Positions 8,174 through 16,640 of a DNA stretch of 64,000 bases are shown piece by piece. This stretch comes from Rhodococcus sp040643435 (lineage in GTDB: Bacteria > Actinomycetota > Actinomycetes > Mycobacteriales > Mycobacteriaceae), in NCBI RefSeq assembly GCF_040643435.1, contig NZ_JBEYUH010000011.1, positions 92,889 through 156,888 on the forward strand, given 5' to 3'. The notes under the pieces were generated by a model. The model ran no database searches and was not told where the DNA came from. It worked only from the letters and a program-made list of their open reading frames with translations. Every line of letters begins with the position of its first letter. Position 1 is the stretch's first letter. A program made the translations under genes and the position numbers.

Positions 8174-8226
8174 CGGGCACTGCTGCATCGGTCGACACGA
8201 CGAAGGATCGGAAAGGGACGCGATGA
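8170..8226 (+). CDS. Possible 18-codon coupling ORF between sir and cysH
   Basis: The 49-base gap between sir and cysH is spanned exactly by an 18-codon ORF whose ATG overlaps the sir stop (ATGA) and whose TGA overlaps the cysH start (ATGA). GAGGAGG lies about ten bases upstream of its ATG. The encoded peptide is hydrophilic, Thr-rich, with a basic end and no recognisable domain. It may exist only to carry ribosomes from sir to cysH (translational coupling). It could equally be chance, since short frames of this size are common; no homologue is recognised. Confidence 0.35.
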   Translation: MTGTAASVDTTKDRKGTR

Positions 8227-8951
8227 CGATCGACACGAACATCGACGAGCTCCGAAGTATCGCCGCGCAGGGGGCGGCGGAACTCGAGGGCGCTTCGGCA
8301 CAGGATCTCCTGCGGTGGACCGACGAGACCTTCGGTACCCCCACCACCGACGGCGGACGTAGCGGCTACATCGTCGCGTCCAACATGCAGGACGGTGTCC
8401 TCGTCCACCTGGCCGCGCAGCAGCGCCCCGGTGTGGACGTGCTGTTCCTCGACACCGGCTACCACTTCGCCGAGACGCTCGGCACGCGCGACGCGGTGGA
8501 GCAGGTGTACGGCGTGAACATCGTCGATGCGCGGGCCCAGCAGTCCGTCGCGGAACAGGATGCCCTGCTCGGCAAGGATCTGTTCGCCCGCGATCCGAAC
8601 GAGTGCTGCCGCCTACGCAAGGTGGTGCCGCTGAAGGAGAGCCTGAAGGGCTACCGCGCCTGGGTGACCGGCATCCGCCGTGTCGAGGCCCCCACCCGCG
8701 CGAACGCACCGCTCGTCTCGTTCGACGAAGCGTTCGGACTGGTGAAGATCAATCCGATCGCCGCATGGTCCGACGAGGACATGCAGAACTACATCGACGA
8801 ACACGGGATCCTCGTCAATCCCCTCGTCGACGAGGGCTACCCGTCCATCGGGTGCGCCCCGTGCACCACCAAACCACTTCCCGGAGCCGATCCGCGCAGC
8901 GGGCGCTGGGCCGGCCGAGCCAAGACCGAATGCGGGTTGCACGCCTCATGA
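8223..8951 (+). CDS. cysH: Adenylylsulfate (APS) reductase, thioredoxin-dependent
   Basis: A 242-residue PAPS/APS-reductase family protein. Cys128-Cys129 and Cys211-x-x-Cys214 are the [4Fe-4S] ligands that distinguish APS reductases from the cluster-free PAPS reductases, and Cys237 in the C-terminal ECGLH motif is the catalytic residue forming the thiosulfonate intermediate. It reduces APS to sulfite and AMP. This agrees with the absence of a CysC (APS kinase) domain on the neighbouring CysN. Start ATG 8223 follows GGAAAGGGA; its stop overlaps the cysD start (ATGA). Confidence 0.95.
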   Translation: MTIDTNIDELRSIAAQGAAELEGASAQDLLRWTDETFGTPTTDGGRSGYIVASNMQDGVLVHLAAQQRPGVDVLFLDTGYHFAETLGTRDAVEQVYGVNIVDARAQQSVAEQDALLGKDLFARDPNECCRLRKVVPLKESLKGYRAWVTGIRRVEAPTRANAPLVSFDEAFGLVKINPIAAWSDEDMQNYIDEHGILVNPLVDEGYPSIGCAPCTTKPLPGADPRSGRWAGRAKTECGLHAS

Positions 8952-9892
8952 CACTCACCGAATTCAATCCCACCGACTCCCGGAAGCTCCTGGACGGCGA
9001 CCGGTTCGACACGCTGGACGCACTCGAATCGGAGGCGATCCACGTCTTCCGCGAGGTCGCGGGCGAGTTCGAACGTCCGGTCATCCTGTTCTCCGGGGGC
9101 AAGGACTCCACGGTCCTGCTGCATCTGGCGATCAAGGCCTTCTGGCCCGCCCCGCTGCCGTTCGCTCTGCTGCACGTCGACACCGGGCACAACCTCCCCG
9201 AGGTTCTCGAGTTCCGCGACCACGTGGTGGCGAAGTACAACCTGCGACTGCACGTCGCGAGCGTCGAGGACTATCTCGCCGACGGCCGGCTCACCGAGCG
9301 ACCCGACGGCATCCGCAACCCGCTGCAGACCGTGCCGCTGCTCGACGCGATCTCGGAGAACCGGTTCGACGCCGTCTTCGGCGGTGGCCGCCGCGACGAG
9401 GAGCGTTCGCGCGCCAAGGAGCGGATCTTCTCGCTGCGCAACGCATTCGGCCAGTGGGATCCGAAGCGTCAGCGCCCCGAGCTGTGGAATCTCTACAACG
9501 GGCGGCACGCACCCGGTGAGCATGTGCGCGTCTTCCCGCTCAGCAACTTCACCGAGCTCGACATCTGGCGCTATATCGCCCGCGAGAACGTCGAACTGGC
9601 GAGCATCTACTACGCGCACGAGCGTCCCGTCTACCGCCGCGACGGCATGTGGATGACGCCGGGTGTCTGGGGCGGTCCCGCCGAGGGCGAAGAGCTCGAG
9701 GTGCGTTCGGTGCGCTACCGCACCGTCGGCGACGGGTCGACCACCGGCGCGATCCTGTCCGAGGCCGCCACGAACGACGAGATCCTCGCCGAGGTCGCGG
9801 CCTCACGACTGACCGAGCGCGGCGCCACCCGCGGCGACGACCGGGTTTCCGAAGCGGCGATGGAAGACCGCAAGCGAGAGGGCTACTTCTGA
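8948..9892 (+). CDS. cysD: Sulfate adenylyltransferase subunit 2 (CysD)
   Basis: A 314-residue ATP-pyrophosphatase-fold catalytic subunit of ATP sulfurylase. The PP-loop SGGKDS is at residues 49-54. It adenylates sulfate to APS in a complex driven by the GTPase CysN. Length and motifs are those of a complete CysD. It starts inside the stop of cysH and ends two bases before cysN, so the three are translated from one mRNA. Confidence 0.96.
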   Translation: MTLTEFNPTDSRKLLDGDRFDTLDALESEAIHVFREVAGEFERPVILFSGGKDSTVLLHLAIKAFWPAPLPFALLHVDTGHNLPEVLEFRDHVVAKYNLRLHVASVEDYLADGRLTERPDGIRNPLQTVPLLDAISENRFDAVFGGGRRDEERSRAKERIFSLRNAFGQWDPKRQRPELWNLYNGRHAPGEHVRVFPLSNFTELDIWRYIARENVELASIYYAHERPVYRRDGMWMTPGVWGGPAEGEELEVRSVRYRTVGDGSTTGAILSEAATNDEILAEVAASRLTERGATRGDDRVSEAAMEDRKREGYF

Positions 9893-9894
9893 TC

Positions 9895-11229
9895 ATGAGC
9901 GACCTTCACGAGCAGAGCGTGCAGAGCGACACGCAGCTGCTGCGCCTCGCCACCGCCGGTTCGGTCGACGACGGCAAGTCCACCCTGGTGGGCCGGCTGC
10001 TCTACGACACCAAGTCGGTGCTCGCCGACCAGATCGATGCCGTCACCCGCGCATCGGTCGACCGCGGCCTCGACACGCCCGACCTGTCGCTGCTCGTCGA
10101 CGGCCTGCGCGCCGAGCGTGAGCAGGGCATCACCATCGACGTGGCGTACCGCTACTTCGCGACACCGAAGCGCAGTTTCGTCCTGGCCGACACGCCCGGT
10201 CACGTCCAGTACACCCGCAACACGGTGTCGGGCGCCTCCACCGCGCAGCTCGTCGTCCTGCTGGTCGACGCGCGCAAGGGTGTCGTCTCGCAGACCCGCA
10301 AGCACGCCGCCGTGCTGGCCCTGCTCGGTGTTCCGAAGCTCGTCCTCGCGGTCAACAAGATCGACCTCGTCGAGGATCCGGCGTCGGTGTTCGCGCAGAT
10401 CTCCGCGGAGTTCGGCGAGCTGACGAGCTCGCTCGGCTGGGCACCCGAGGACGTGCAGGAGATCCCCGTCTCCGCACTGCACGGCGACAACGTGGCGGTG
10501 CGCAGCGAGAACACGCCCTACTACGACGGTCCGACCCTCATCGAGCACCTCGAGTCGGTCCCCGTCGACGCCGATGTGCACGGCCGGCACGAGACCGGTC
10601 TGCGCTTCCCGGTGCAGTACGTGATCCGGCCCCGCACGGCCGAGTTCCCCGACTACCGCGGCTACGCCGGTCAGGTCGCGGCGGGCTCCGTGCGACCCGG
10701 CGACGAGGTCGTCGTACTGCCGTCCGGTGTCCGCACCACCGTCGAGCGCATCGACAGTGCCGACGGAGCATTCGACGTCGCGCACGCGGGGCGGTCGGTG
10801 ACCCTCGTGCTCGCCGACGACGTCGACGTCTCCCGCGGCGACATCATCGCCACCCCGGAGGCGGCACCCGAGCCGCTGTCCGAGTTCGAGGCCACCGTGT
10901 GCTGGCTCGCCGAGAAGCCGCTGCGCCCCGGCGCCCGGTTGCTGCTCAAGCACGGCACCCGCACCACGCAGGCCATCGTCGGGACGATCGACGAGCGGTT
11001 CGACGAGCAGAATCTCTCCTCCGTCCCGAGCCCGGACTGCATCGAGCTCAACGAGATCGCGCGCATCACGGTGCGTGTGGCCGAGCCGATCGCCGCCGAC
11101 GACTACCGCGTCAACCGTCGCAGCGGCAGCTTCCTGCTGATCGATCCGGCCGGAGGCAACACCCTCGCCGCGGGTCTCGTGGGCGACGGACTCGCCGACA
11201 TCGAGCTCGGGGACCGCGTCCCGGCATGA
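9895..11229 (+). CDS. cysN: Sulfate adenylyltransferase subunit 1, GTPase (CysN without APS kinase)
   Basis: A 444-residue EF-Tu-like GTPase that powers CysD. G1 motif GSVDDGKST is at 22-30, DTPGH at 99-103 and NKID at 154-157, followed by the beta-barrel domains. Mycobacterial homologues are CysNC fusions of about 610 residues with a C-terminal APS kinase; here the protein stops after the barrel domains, so the operon makes APS for direct reduction by CysH rather than PAPS. The end overlaps the chelatase start (ATGATG). Confidence 0.95.
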   Translation: MSDLHEQSVQSDTQLLRLATAGSVDDGKSTLVGRLLYDTKSVLADQIDAVTRASVDRGLDTPDLSLLVDGLRAEREQGITIDVAYRYFATPKRSFVLADTPGHVQYTRNTVSGASTAQLVVLLVDARKGVVSQTRKHAAVLALLGVPKLVLAVNKIDLVEDPASVFAQISAEFGELTSSLGWAPEDVQEIPVSALHGDNVAVRSENTPYYDGPTLIEHLESVPVDADVHGRHETGLRFPVQYVIRPRTAEFPDYRGYAGQVAAGSVRPGDEVVVLPSGVRTTVERIDSADGAFDVAHAGRSVTLVLADDVDVSRGDIIATPEAAPEPLSEFEATVCWLAEKPLRPGARLLLKHGTRTTQAIVGTIDERFDEQNLSSVPSPDCIELNEIARITVRVAEPIAADDYRVNRRSGSFLLIDPAGGNTLAAGLVGDGLADIELGDRVPA

Positions 11230-11972
11230 TGCCGCTCGTCGCCGTCGCGCACGGCAGTCGCGACCCGCGGTCCGCGCGGGCCGTGGCTGCCGCGCTCGAC
11301 ACCGTCCGGGCCGAGAACCCCGGCCTGGACGTGCGACTCGCCTTCCTGGACCTGAACACCCCGTCGGTCGGTCGGATCCTCGACGCGCTCGCCGCGGACG
11401 GCCATCGGCAGGTCACGGTGGTGCCCCTGCTACTCGGGAGCGCATTCCATGCACGGGTGGACCTGCCCGCCCTGCTGCGCGAGGCGCGGCTGCGCAATCC
11501 TCGGCTCGAGGTGCTGTGCTCACCCATCCTGGGCGACGACGAGCGTCTCGTCGCCGCGGCACGCGAGCTGATCACCGCATCGGGGGTGTCCGTGGACGAC
11601 CCGTCCATCGGCGTCGCGGTGTGTGCGGTGGGATCACGTCGCCCCGAAGCGAACCGGGCGACGGAGCTGGTCGTCCCGCGGATCGTCGCCGGAACGGCCT
11701 GGACGAGAGCGTCGGTGTGTTTCGCCACTTCCGCTGAACCGTCGGTGGGCTCGGCCCTCGATGCCCTCTCGCGCAGCGGTGCGAGCGTCCTCGTACTGGC
11801 GCCGTGGATGCTCGCTCCCGGATTGCTGTGGGATCGTGCGTGCGCCGCGGCCGAGTCGGTGCCCTACGTGCGGGTCGCGGCCACATTGGCGGATCACGAT
11901 GCCCTCGCCCGGGTGATCGTCGCGCGCTACACCGAGGCCGTGAACGGTACACGCGTTTCGCGAGCGGCCTGA
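11226..11972 (+). CDS. Sirohydrochlorin chelatase (CbiX/SirB-like)
   Basis: A 248-residue protein of the class II chelatase fold. It begins with the typical VAVAHGSRDPR segment, whose His is a metal ligand, and has two half-domains (about 1-120 and 125-240). It inserts iron (for siroheme) or cobalt into sirohydrochlorin. Placement as the last gene of a sulfite reductase operon argues for ferrochelation supplying siroheme to Sir. A homologue sits in the same position next to cysH in mycobacteria. Two overlapping ATGs (11226 and 11229) are possible starts. Confidence 0.88.
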   Translation: MMPLVAVAHGSRDPRSARAVAAALDTVRAENPGLDVRLAFLDLNTPSVGRILDALAADGHRQVTVVPLLLGSAFHARVDLPALLREARLRNPRLEVLCSPILGDDERLVAAARELITASGVSVDDPSIGVAVCAVGSRRPEANRATELVVPRIVAGTAWTRASVCFATSAEPSVGSALDALSRSGASVLVLAPWMLAPGLLWDRACAAAESVPYVRVAATLADHDALARVIVARYTEAVNGTRVSRAA

Positions 11973-12023
11973 CACTCTCCCGGCGGTGCCGGTGAGAATC
12001 CACGCGGCCGTTCACCTTCCTCC

Positions 12024-12072
12024 TATAGAAACGAGGATCACAGCGTCACTCGACATCCGTGATCCGGGAGGA
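12024..12072 (+). promoter_or_regulatory. ppk2 promoter and 5' leader with inverted repeat
   Basis: TATAGA at 12024-12029 is a good -10 box. Downstream, GGATCAC (12035-12041) and GTGATCC (12059-12065) form a perfect 7-bp inverted repeat with a 17-base spacer that ends right before the GGGAGGA ribosome-binding site. It could be an operator or an RNA hairpin next to the start; which is not decidable here. Confidence 0.4.
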
Positions 12073-12078
12073 CACCGC

Positions 12079-12969
12079 GTGCAGAACGAACTCCGTCGCT
12101 ACATCGATCGGCTCCGCACCGAGGGGTACTCGGTACGCGACGATCACGGCGAGGATCCGGATCTGATCGACATCGAGGGCCGGGCCGTCGACACCTGGCG
12201 GGAGAACTATCCGTACGACACCCGGATGGACCGGGCCACCTACGAGGTCGAGAAGTATCTCCTGCAGATCGAACTGCTGAAGTTCCAGTCGTGGGCAAAG
12301 GACAACGGATCCAAGCACATCATCGTGTTCGAAGGCCGTGACGCGGCCGGCAAGGGCGGCACGATCAAACGATTCCAGGAGTACATCAACGTCCGGCACG
12401 CCCGGACGGTCGCGCTGAACAAGCCCTCGGACCGCGAGCAGGGGCAGTGGTACATGCAGCGTTACATCCAGCACTTCCCCACTGCGGGTGAACTCGTGAT
12501 GTTCGACCGGTCCTGGTACAACCGCGCCGGGGTGGAGCGGGTCATGGGCTTCTGCAGCGACGACGAGTACGAACGGTTCATGGAACATGTCCCCTTGTTC
12601 GAGCAGCTCATCGTGGACGCAGGCATCTCACTGACGAAATTCTGGTTCTCGGTCACCCGGAACGAGCAGCGCACCCGCTTCGCCATCCGGCAGCTCGATC
12701 CGGTGCGGCGGTGGAAACTGTCGGAGATGGACCTCGAGTCGCTCGACAAGTGGGACCTCTACACCGAGGCAAAGGAGGAGATGTTCCGTCGCACCGACAC
12801 CGACCACGCACCGTGGACGACCATCAAGTCCAACGACAAGAAGCGGGCCCGGATCAACGCGATGCGCTTTTTCCTGAACCAGTTCGACTACGACGACAAG
12901 GACCGGCAGATCGTCTTCCCGGCCGACCCGAAGATCGTCCAGCGTGGTAAGGACGCCGTCGGCGACTAG
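12079..12969 (+). CDS. ppk2: Polyphosphate kinase 2
   Basis: A 296-residue class I PPK2 that transfers phosphate between polyphosphate and nucleoside di-/triphosphates (favouring NTP formation in the mycobacterial homologue). Walker A GRDAAGKGGT is at 86-95 and the lid/Walker B region FDRSWYNR at 142-149. GTG 12079 is chosen because GGGAGGA lies six to seven bases upstream; the frame is open to 11986 but without an RBS or family similarity. The other polyphosphate kinase, ppk1, lies in this window at 40979. Transcribed alone. Confidence 0.93.
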   Translation: MQNELRRYIDRLRTEGYSVRDDHGEDPDLIDIEGRAVDTWRENYPYDTRMDRATYEVEKYLLQIELLKFQSWAKDNGSKHIIVFEGRDAAGKGGTIKRFQEYINVRHARTVALNKPSDREQGQWYMQRYIQHFPTAGELVMFDRSWYNRAGVERVMGFCSDDEYERFMEHVPLFEQLIVDAGISLTKFWFSVTRNEQRTRFAIRQLDPVRRWKLSEMDLESLDKWDLYTEAKEEMFRRTDTDHAPWTTIKSNDKKRARINAMRFFLNQFDYDDKDRQIVFPADPKIVQRGKDAVGD

Positions 12970-12979
12970 CCGGCTCTGC

Positions 12980-12998
12980 GCCCCGAGTCGGCCGGGGC
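12980..12998 (+). terminator. Possible hairpin terminator after ppk2
   Basis: GCCCCG (12980-12985) pairs with CGGGGC (12993-12998) around a 7-base loop; an outer TGCGCC (12977-12982) can alternatively pair with GGCGCA (13000-13005). No T-run follows. Confidence 0.3.
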
Positions 12999-13051
12999 TG
13001 GCGCACACCATGTGATCCGTACCACACTGGACGGTGATGTGAGGAGGCGAC

Positions 13052-13936
13052 ATGGCCACAGCCAAGGCCGGTGACGGCATCGTCGTGGGGATCGACGGCT
13101 CTGACAGCGCGGTCGATGCCGCTCGCTGGGCCGCCTTCGTCGCGCGGCGGCTCGGCGAGCCGATCGAACTCGTGCACGTGCATTCTCCCGGCTCCGACAA
13201 CGAAAACGAACAGTCGGAAGCCGTCCTCACCGCCGCCGAAGCCGCGATTCGCGCGGAGGTCGATCCGATCGAGATCCGCCGGTCCACGCCGTCGGGCAAG
13301 CCGGACAAGGTGCTCACCGACCTGTCCCGAACAGCACGGATGATCGTCCTCGGCCACACCACCACCACCGAGTGGGAGTCGATGGTCCGGCGATCCGATG
13401 TGGTGTCCGTCGCCAACCATGCCGAGTGCCCGGTCGTGACCTGGCGTAGCCGGGACGGTTTCCAGCCACCCGACGGACGTCCGGTCATCGTCGGAGTGGA
13501 CGGCACCGAACTCAGTGCGTCCGCCGTCGAACATGCCTTCGAGACCGCTGCCGCACTCGAGGCACCGCTTGCCGTGCTCCACACCTGGAGGGAGCAGTCG
13601 ACGCTCACCTACGGCGAAGGCTCACGCTTCACGGACTGGTCGGCCTATGTCGAATACCGAAAGGACGAGATGCTCGAGAACACGAACGGATACACCGAGC
13701 AGTATCCGGACGTAGACGTCTCCTACCGGGTGGAGCGCGGCAAGCCCGACATCGTGCTGCTCGAGGAATCGAAGACCGCCCAACTCGTCGTGGTGGGCAG
13801 CCACGGCCGAAGCCCGCTGGCCGCCGCCGTGGTGGGCTCGAGCAGTCAGGGTCTGATCCACCACAGCTGCTGTCCTGTCATGATCTGCAGGGCCCGCCGT
13901 CATGCGGCCACGGATGCCGATGCCGAAGCCCGCTGA
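13052..13936 (+). CDS. Tandem universal stress protein (UspA family)
   Basis: A 294-residue protein with two USP domains, about 8-145 and 148-290. Each ends with a G-2x-G-9x-G(S/T)-like ATP-binding stretch; the second reads VVVGSHGRSPLAAAVVGSSSQG, a good ATP-binding motif, while in the first the corresponding LGHTTTTEWES is degenerate. Tandem USPs of this kind are abundant in mycobacteria and rhodococci, often under hypoxia control; no DosR box was evident here. GAGGAGG precedes ATG 13052. It is convergent with cysA with only six bases between the stops. Confidence 0.9.
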   Translation: MATAKAGDGIVVGIDGSDSAVDAARWAAFVARRLGEPIELVHVHSPGSDNENEQSEAVLTAAEAAIRAEVDPIEIRRSTPSGKPDKVLTDLSRTARMIVLGHTTTTEWESMVRRSDVVSVANHAECPVVTWRSRDGFQPPDGRPVIVGVDGTELSASAVEHAFETAAALEAPLAVLHTWREQSTLTYGEGSRFTDWSAYVEYRKDEMLENTNGYTEQYPDVDVSYRVERGKPDIVLLEESKTAQLVVVGSHGRSPLAAAVVGSSSQGLIHHSCCPVMICRARRHAATDADAEAR

Positions 13937-13942
13937 CCCGGC

Positions 13943-14932
13943 TCACTGCGCGGCGGTACCGAGCGGTTCCACCTCCGATGTACCGGGGGCGTGCGCGTAG
14001 ACGATGTCGCCGGCTGCGAGGCCCAGATCCTGGGCTTCGCTACGGGTGATCTGCGCTGTGAACTGCTCGCCGGAGGTGGCATCGCGTAGTTCGATCCGGA
14101 CCTCGAACCCGAGCCGAACCACCCGCTCGACGGTCGCCCGCGTGGCACCGGCAGATCCACCGGACGTGTCGGAGTGCCGGGTGAGCCGGATGTCGTGCGG
14201 ACGTACCAGCGCACCGTCGAGTTCGGACACCCTCCCCAGGAAGGACATCACGAAGTTGTTCGTCGGCCGGTCGTAGAGTTCCTCGGGCGTTCCGATCTGC
14301 TCGATGCGTCCGGCGTTCATCACCGCGATGCGGTCGGCGACGTCGAGCGCCTCCTCTTGGTCGTGGGTCACCAGCACTGTGGTGACGTGGACCTCGTCGT
14401 GCAGGCGGCGCAACCAGGTCCGGAGGTCGGAGCGGACCTTCGCATCGAGGGCTCCGAAAGGCTCGTCGAGCAGCAGGACCTGAGGATCGACCGCGAGGGC
14501 TCGTGCGAGCGCCATGCGCTGACGCTGACCTCCGGACAGCTGTGCCGGATAGCGTCGCTGGAATCCGCCCAATCCGACGATCTCGAGGAGCTCGTCGACC
14601 CGCTTGTCGATCTCCTTCCTGGGCCGTTTGCGGATCTTCAGCCCGAAGGCGACGTTCTCGCGCACCGTCATGTGCTTGAACGCCGCGTAATGCTGGAACA
14701 CGAAGCCGATGTCCCGTTTCTGCGGAGAGATGTCGGTGACGTCCTTGCCGGCGATGTGGACGGTGCCTGCGTCGAGGGTTTCGAGGCCGGCGATCGAGCG
14801 CAGCAAGGTCGACTTTCCCGAGCCCGACGGCCCCAGCAGCGCGGTGAGCGAGCCGGCTGGGATCTCGATGTCGACCTCGTCGAGTGCGGCGAAGCTCCCG
14901 TAGTTCTTGCGTGCCCCGGTGACGGTGATCAT
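13943..14932 (-). CDS. cysA: Sulfate ABC transporter ATP-binding protein CysA
   Basis: A 329-residue ABC ATPase that energises sulfate/thiosulfate import. Walker A GPSGSGKST is at 34-42, the signature LSGGQ at 132-136 and Walker B LLLDEP at 153-158, with a C-terminal TOBE-like domain from about 240. The start overlaps the cysW stop by four bases (ATGA). The frame runs upstream to 16171 only as a shadow of cysW/cysT. Last gene of sbp-cysTWA. Confidence 0.95.
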   Translation of the reverse strand: MITVTGARKNYGSFAALDEVDIEIPAGSLTALLGPSGSGKSTLLRSIAGLETLDAGTVHIAGKDVTDISPQKRDIGFVFQHYAAFKHMTVRENVAFGLKIRKRPRKEIDKRVDELLEIVGLGGFQRRYPAQLSGGQRQRMALARALAVDPQVLLLDEPFGALDAKVRSDLRTWLRRLHDEVHVTTVLVTHDQEEALDVADRIAVMNAGRIEQIGTPEELYDRPTNNFVMSFLGRVSELDGALVRPHDIRLTRHSDTSGGSAGATRATVERVVRLGFEVRIELRDATSGEQFTAQITRSEAQDLGLAAGDIVYAHAPGTSEVEPLGTAAQ

Positions 14933-15735
14933 TCGGTACTCCTCTTCCTGTCCAGCAGGGTCATCAGCAGCAGCACAATCACGGCGATGGCCATGAGCAG
15001 GGTCGCTGCGCTGTAGGCGCCGAAGGTGTTGTGGTCGTCGATGTAACGCGCGTGGACGAGCAGCGTCAGCGTCTGCGAAACTCCGGGGAATCCGGACGAG
15101 ACCATGATGACCGCGCCGAATTCGCCCAACGCGCGCGCGACGGTGAGGACGATGCCGTAGGTCAGCCCCCAGCGGATCGCGGGCAGGGTGATCCGCCGGA
15201 AGGTCTGCCAGGTATTCGCGCCGAGGGTCGCCGCGGCCTCCTCCTGTTCCTCGCCGATCTCTCGCAGCACCGGTTCGACCTCGCGCACGACGAACGGCAA
15301 CGTCACGAAGATGGTCGCGAGGACCATGCCCGGCAACCCGAAGATCACCTTGAAGCCGAGATCCTCGACCGCACCGAACCAGCCGCCGGCCCCCCACAGC
15401 ATGATCAGCGCGACACCCACGACGATGGGTGAGACCGCGAACGGCAGGTCTACCACCGCCTGCAGCAGCCCTCTGCCGGGGAACCGCCCCCGCACCAGCG
15501 CGAGCGCGACGACGATGCCGAACACGACGTTGACGGGTACGACGATCGCGACGATCAGCAGCGACAGATTGAGCGCCGAGATCGCGGCCGGGGTGCTGAT
15601 CGACTCGGCGAAAGCCACGACACCGTTCTCGAAGGTGCGGTAGAGGATCACGCCGATCGGCACGAGCAACAGCACGAACAGGTACGCGAGCGCGACGAAA
15701 CGCAGCGACAGCCTGGACACGAGTGACGGCCTCAC
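14929..15735 (-). CDS. cysW: Sulfate ABC transporter permease CysW
   Basis: A 268-residue inner-membrane permease with six predicted helices and the ABC-contact loop around EEQEEAAATLGANTWQTF (near residue 165). It forms the channel with CysT. ATGA overlaps at both ends, with cysT upstream and cysA downstream, show tight coupling. Confidence 0.94.
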   Translation of the reverse strand: MRPSLVSRLSLRFVALAYLFVLLLVPIGVILYRTFENGVVAFAESISTPAAISALNLSLLIVAIVVPVNVVFGIVVALALVRGRFPGRGLLQAVVDLPFAVSPIVVGVALIMLWGAGGWFGAVEDLGFKVIFGLPGMVLATIFVTLPFVVREVEPVLREIGEEQEEAAATLGANTWQTFRRITLPAIRWGLTYGIVLTVARALGEFGAVIMVSSGFPGVSQTLTLLVHARYIDDHNTFGAYSAATLLMAIAVIVLLLMTLLDRKRSTE

Positions 15736-16631
15736 CGGTCATCCTCCTCTCGGCGCGTTCCGCGGTTCGCGATCGCGCGCAGCACGAACAGCACGACGAA
15801 CGCGATGAGCAGCAGCGCGACGGAGACTGCGGCGGCGTTGACCGGCCGGTCGATCTCGATCTGCTGCTGGATGTACTGCGACGCCACTTGCGTCTTGTAC
15901 GGGATGTTGCCACCGATGAGCACGATCGAGCCGTATTCGCCGATCGCCCGGGCGAAGGCCAGTCCGGCGCCCCCGAGGATCGCCGGCGCGAGCACGGGCA
16001 GCACAACGGTGCGGAAGATGGTGAAATTGCCGGCACCGAGCGAGGCGGCTGCTTCTTCGACCTCCCTGTCGGTTTCGATGAGCACCGGCTGCACGGAGCG
16101 CACGACGAAGGGCAACGTGACGAACGCCAGCGCGACGACCAGGCCCGGCTCGGTCGCGTTGAGTTGCACACCGATCGGGCTCTGCGGTCCGTACAGCGAC
16201 AGCAGCACGATGCTCGCGACGATCGTGGGCAGGGCGAAGGGGAGATCGATCAGGGCGTTGACGACCTTCTTCCCCGGGAACTCGTCGCGGACGAGAACCC
16301 AGGCGATCACCGTGCCCATCACGGCATTGATCACGGCGACGACGAGCGAGACGACCACCGTGATCCGCAAAGTCGCCAGGGCCGCCGGTGCGGTGACCGC
16401 CTCGACGAAGGCCCCGAAACCCTCCGAGACGGAGTGGAAGGCCAACGCGGCGAGCGGCAGCAGGACGATCAGGCTCAGCCACAGGGTGGCGACACCGATG
16501 CCGAGTGGACCCACCGCGCCGGTGAACATCCGGCGCCGGCGGGTCGGGAGCGCATTCGCCGGTCCGCGAGGCGAACCCGCCGGGGTGGGAGCCGAATCTC
16601 CCGCCCCGGCGGCGTGTTTCGAAACAGTCAC
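15732..16631 (-). CDS. cysT: Sulfate ABC transporter permease CysT
   Basis: A 299-residue permease. A 35-residue hydrophilic, Pro/Arg-rich N-terminal extension precedes the first membrane helix, and the EAA-type loop (EVEEAAASLGAGNFTIF) lies near residue 200. It pairs with CysW. It follows the binding-protein gene by nine bases. Confidence 0.94.
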   Translation of the reverse strand: MTVSKHAAGAGDSAPTPAGSPRGPANALPTRRRRMFTGAVGPLGIGVATLWLSLIVLLPLAALAFHSVSEGFGAFVEAVTAPAALATLRITVVVSLVVAVINAVMGTVIAWVLVRDEFPGKKVVNALIDLPFALPTIVASIVLLSLYGPQSPIGVQLNATEPGLVVALAFVTLPFVVRSVQPVLIETDREVEEAAASLGAGNFTIFRTVVLPVLAPAILGGAGLAFARAIGEYGSIVLIGGNIPYKTQVASQYIQQQIEIDRPVNAAAVSVALLLIAFVVLFVLRAIANRGTRREEDDR

Positions 16632-16640
16632 GTTCGTGCT

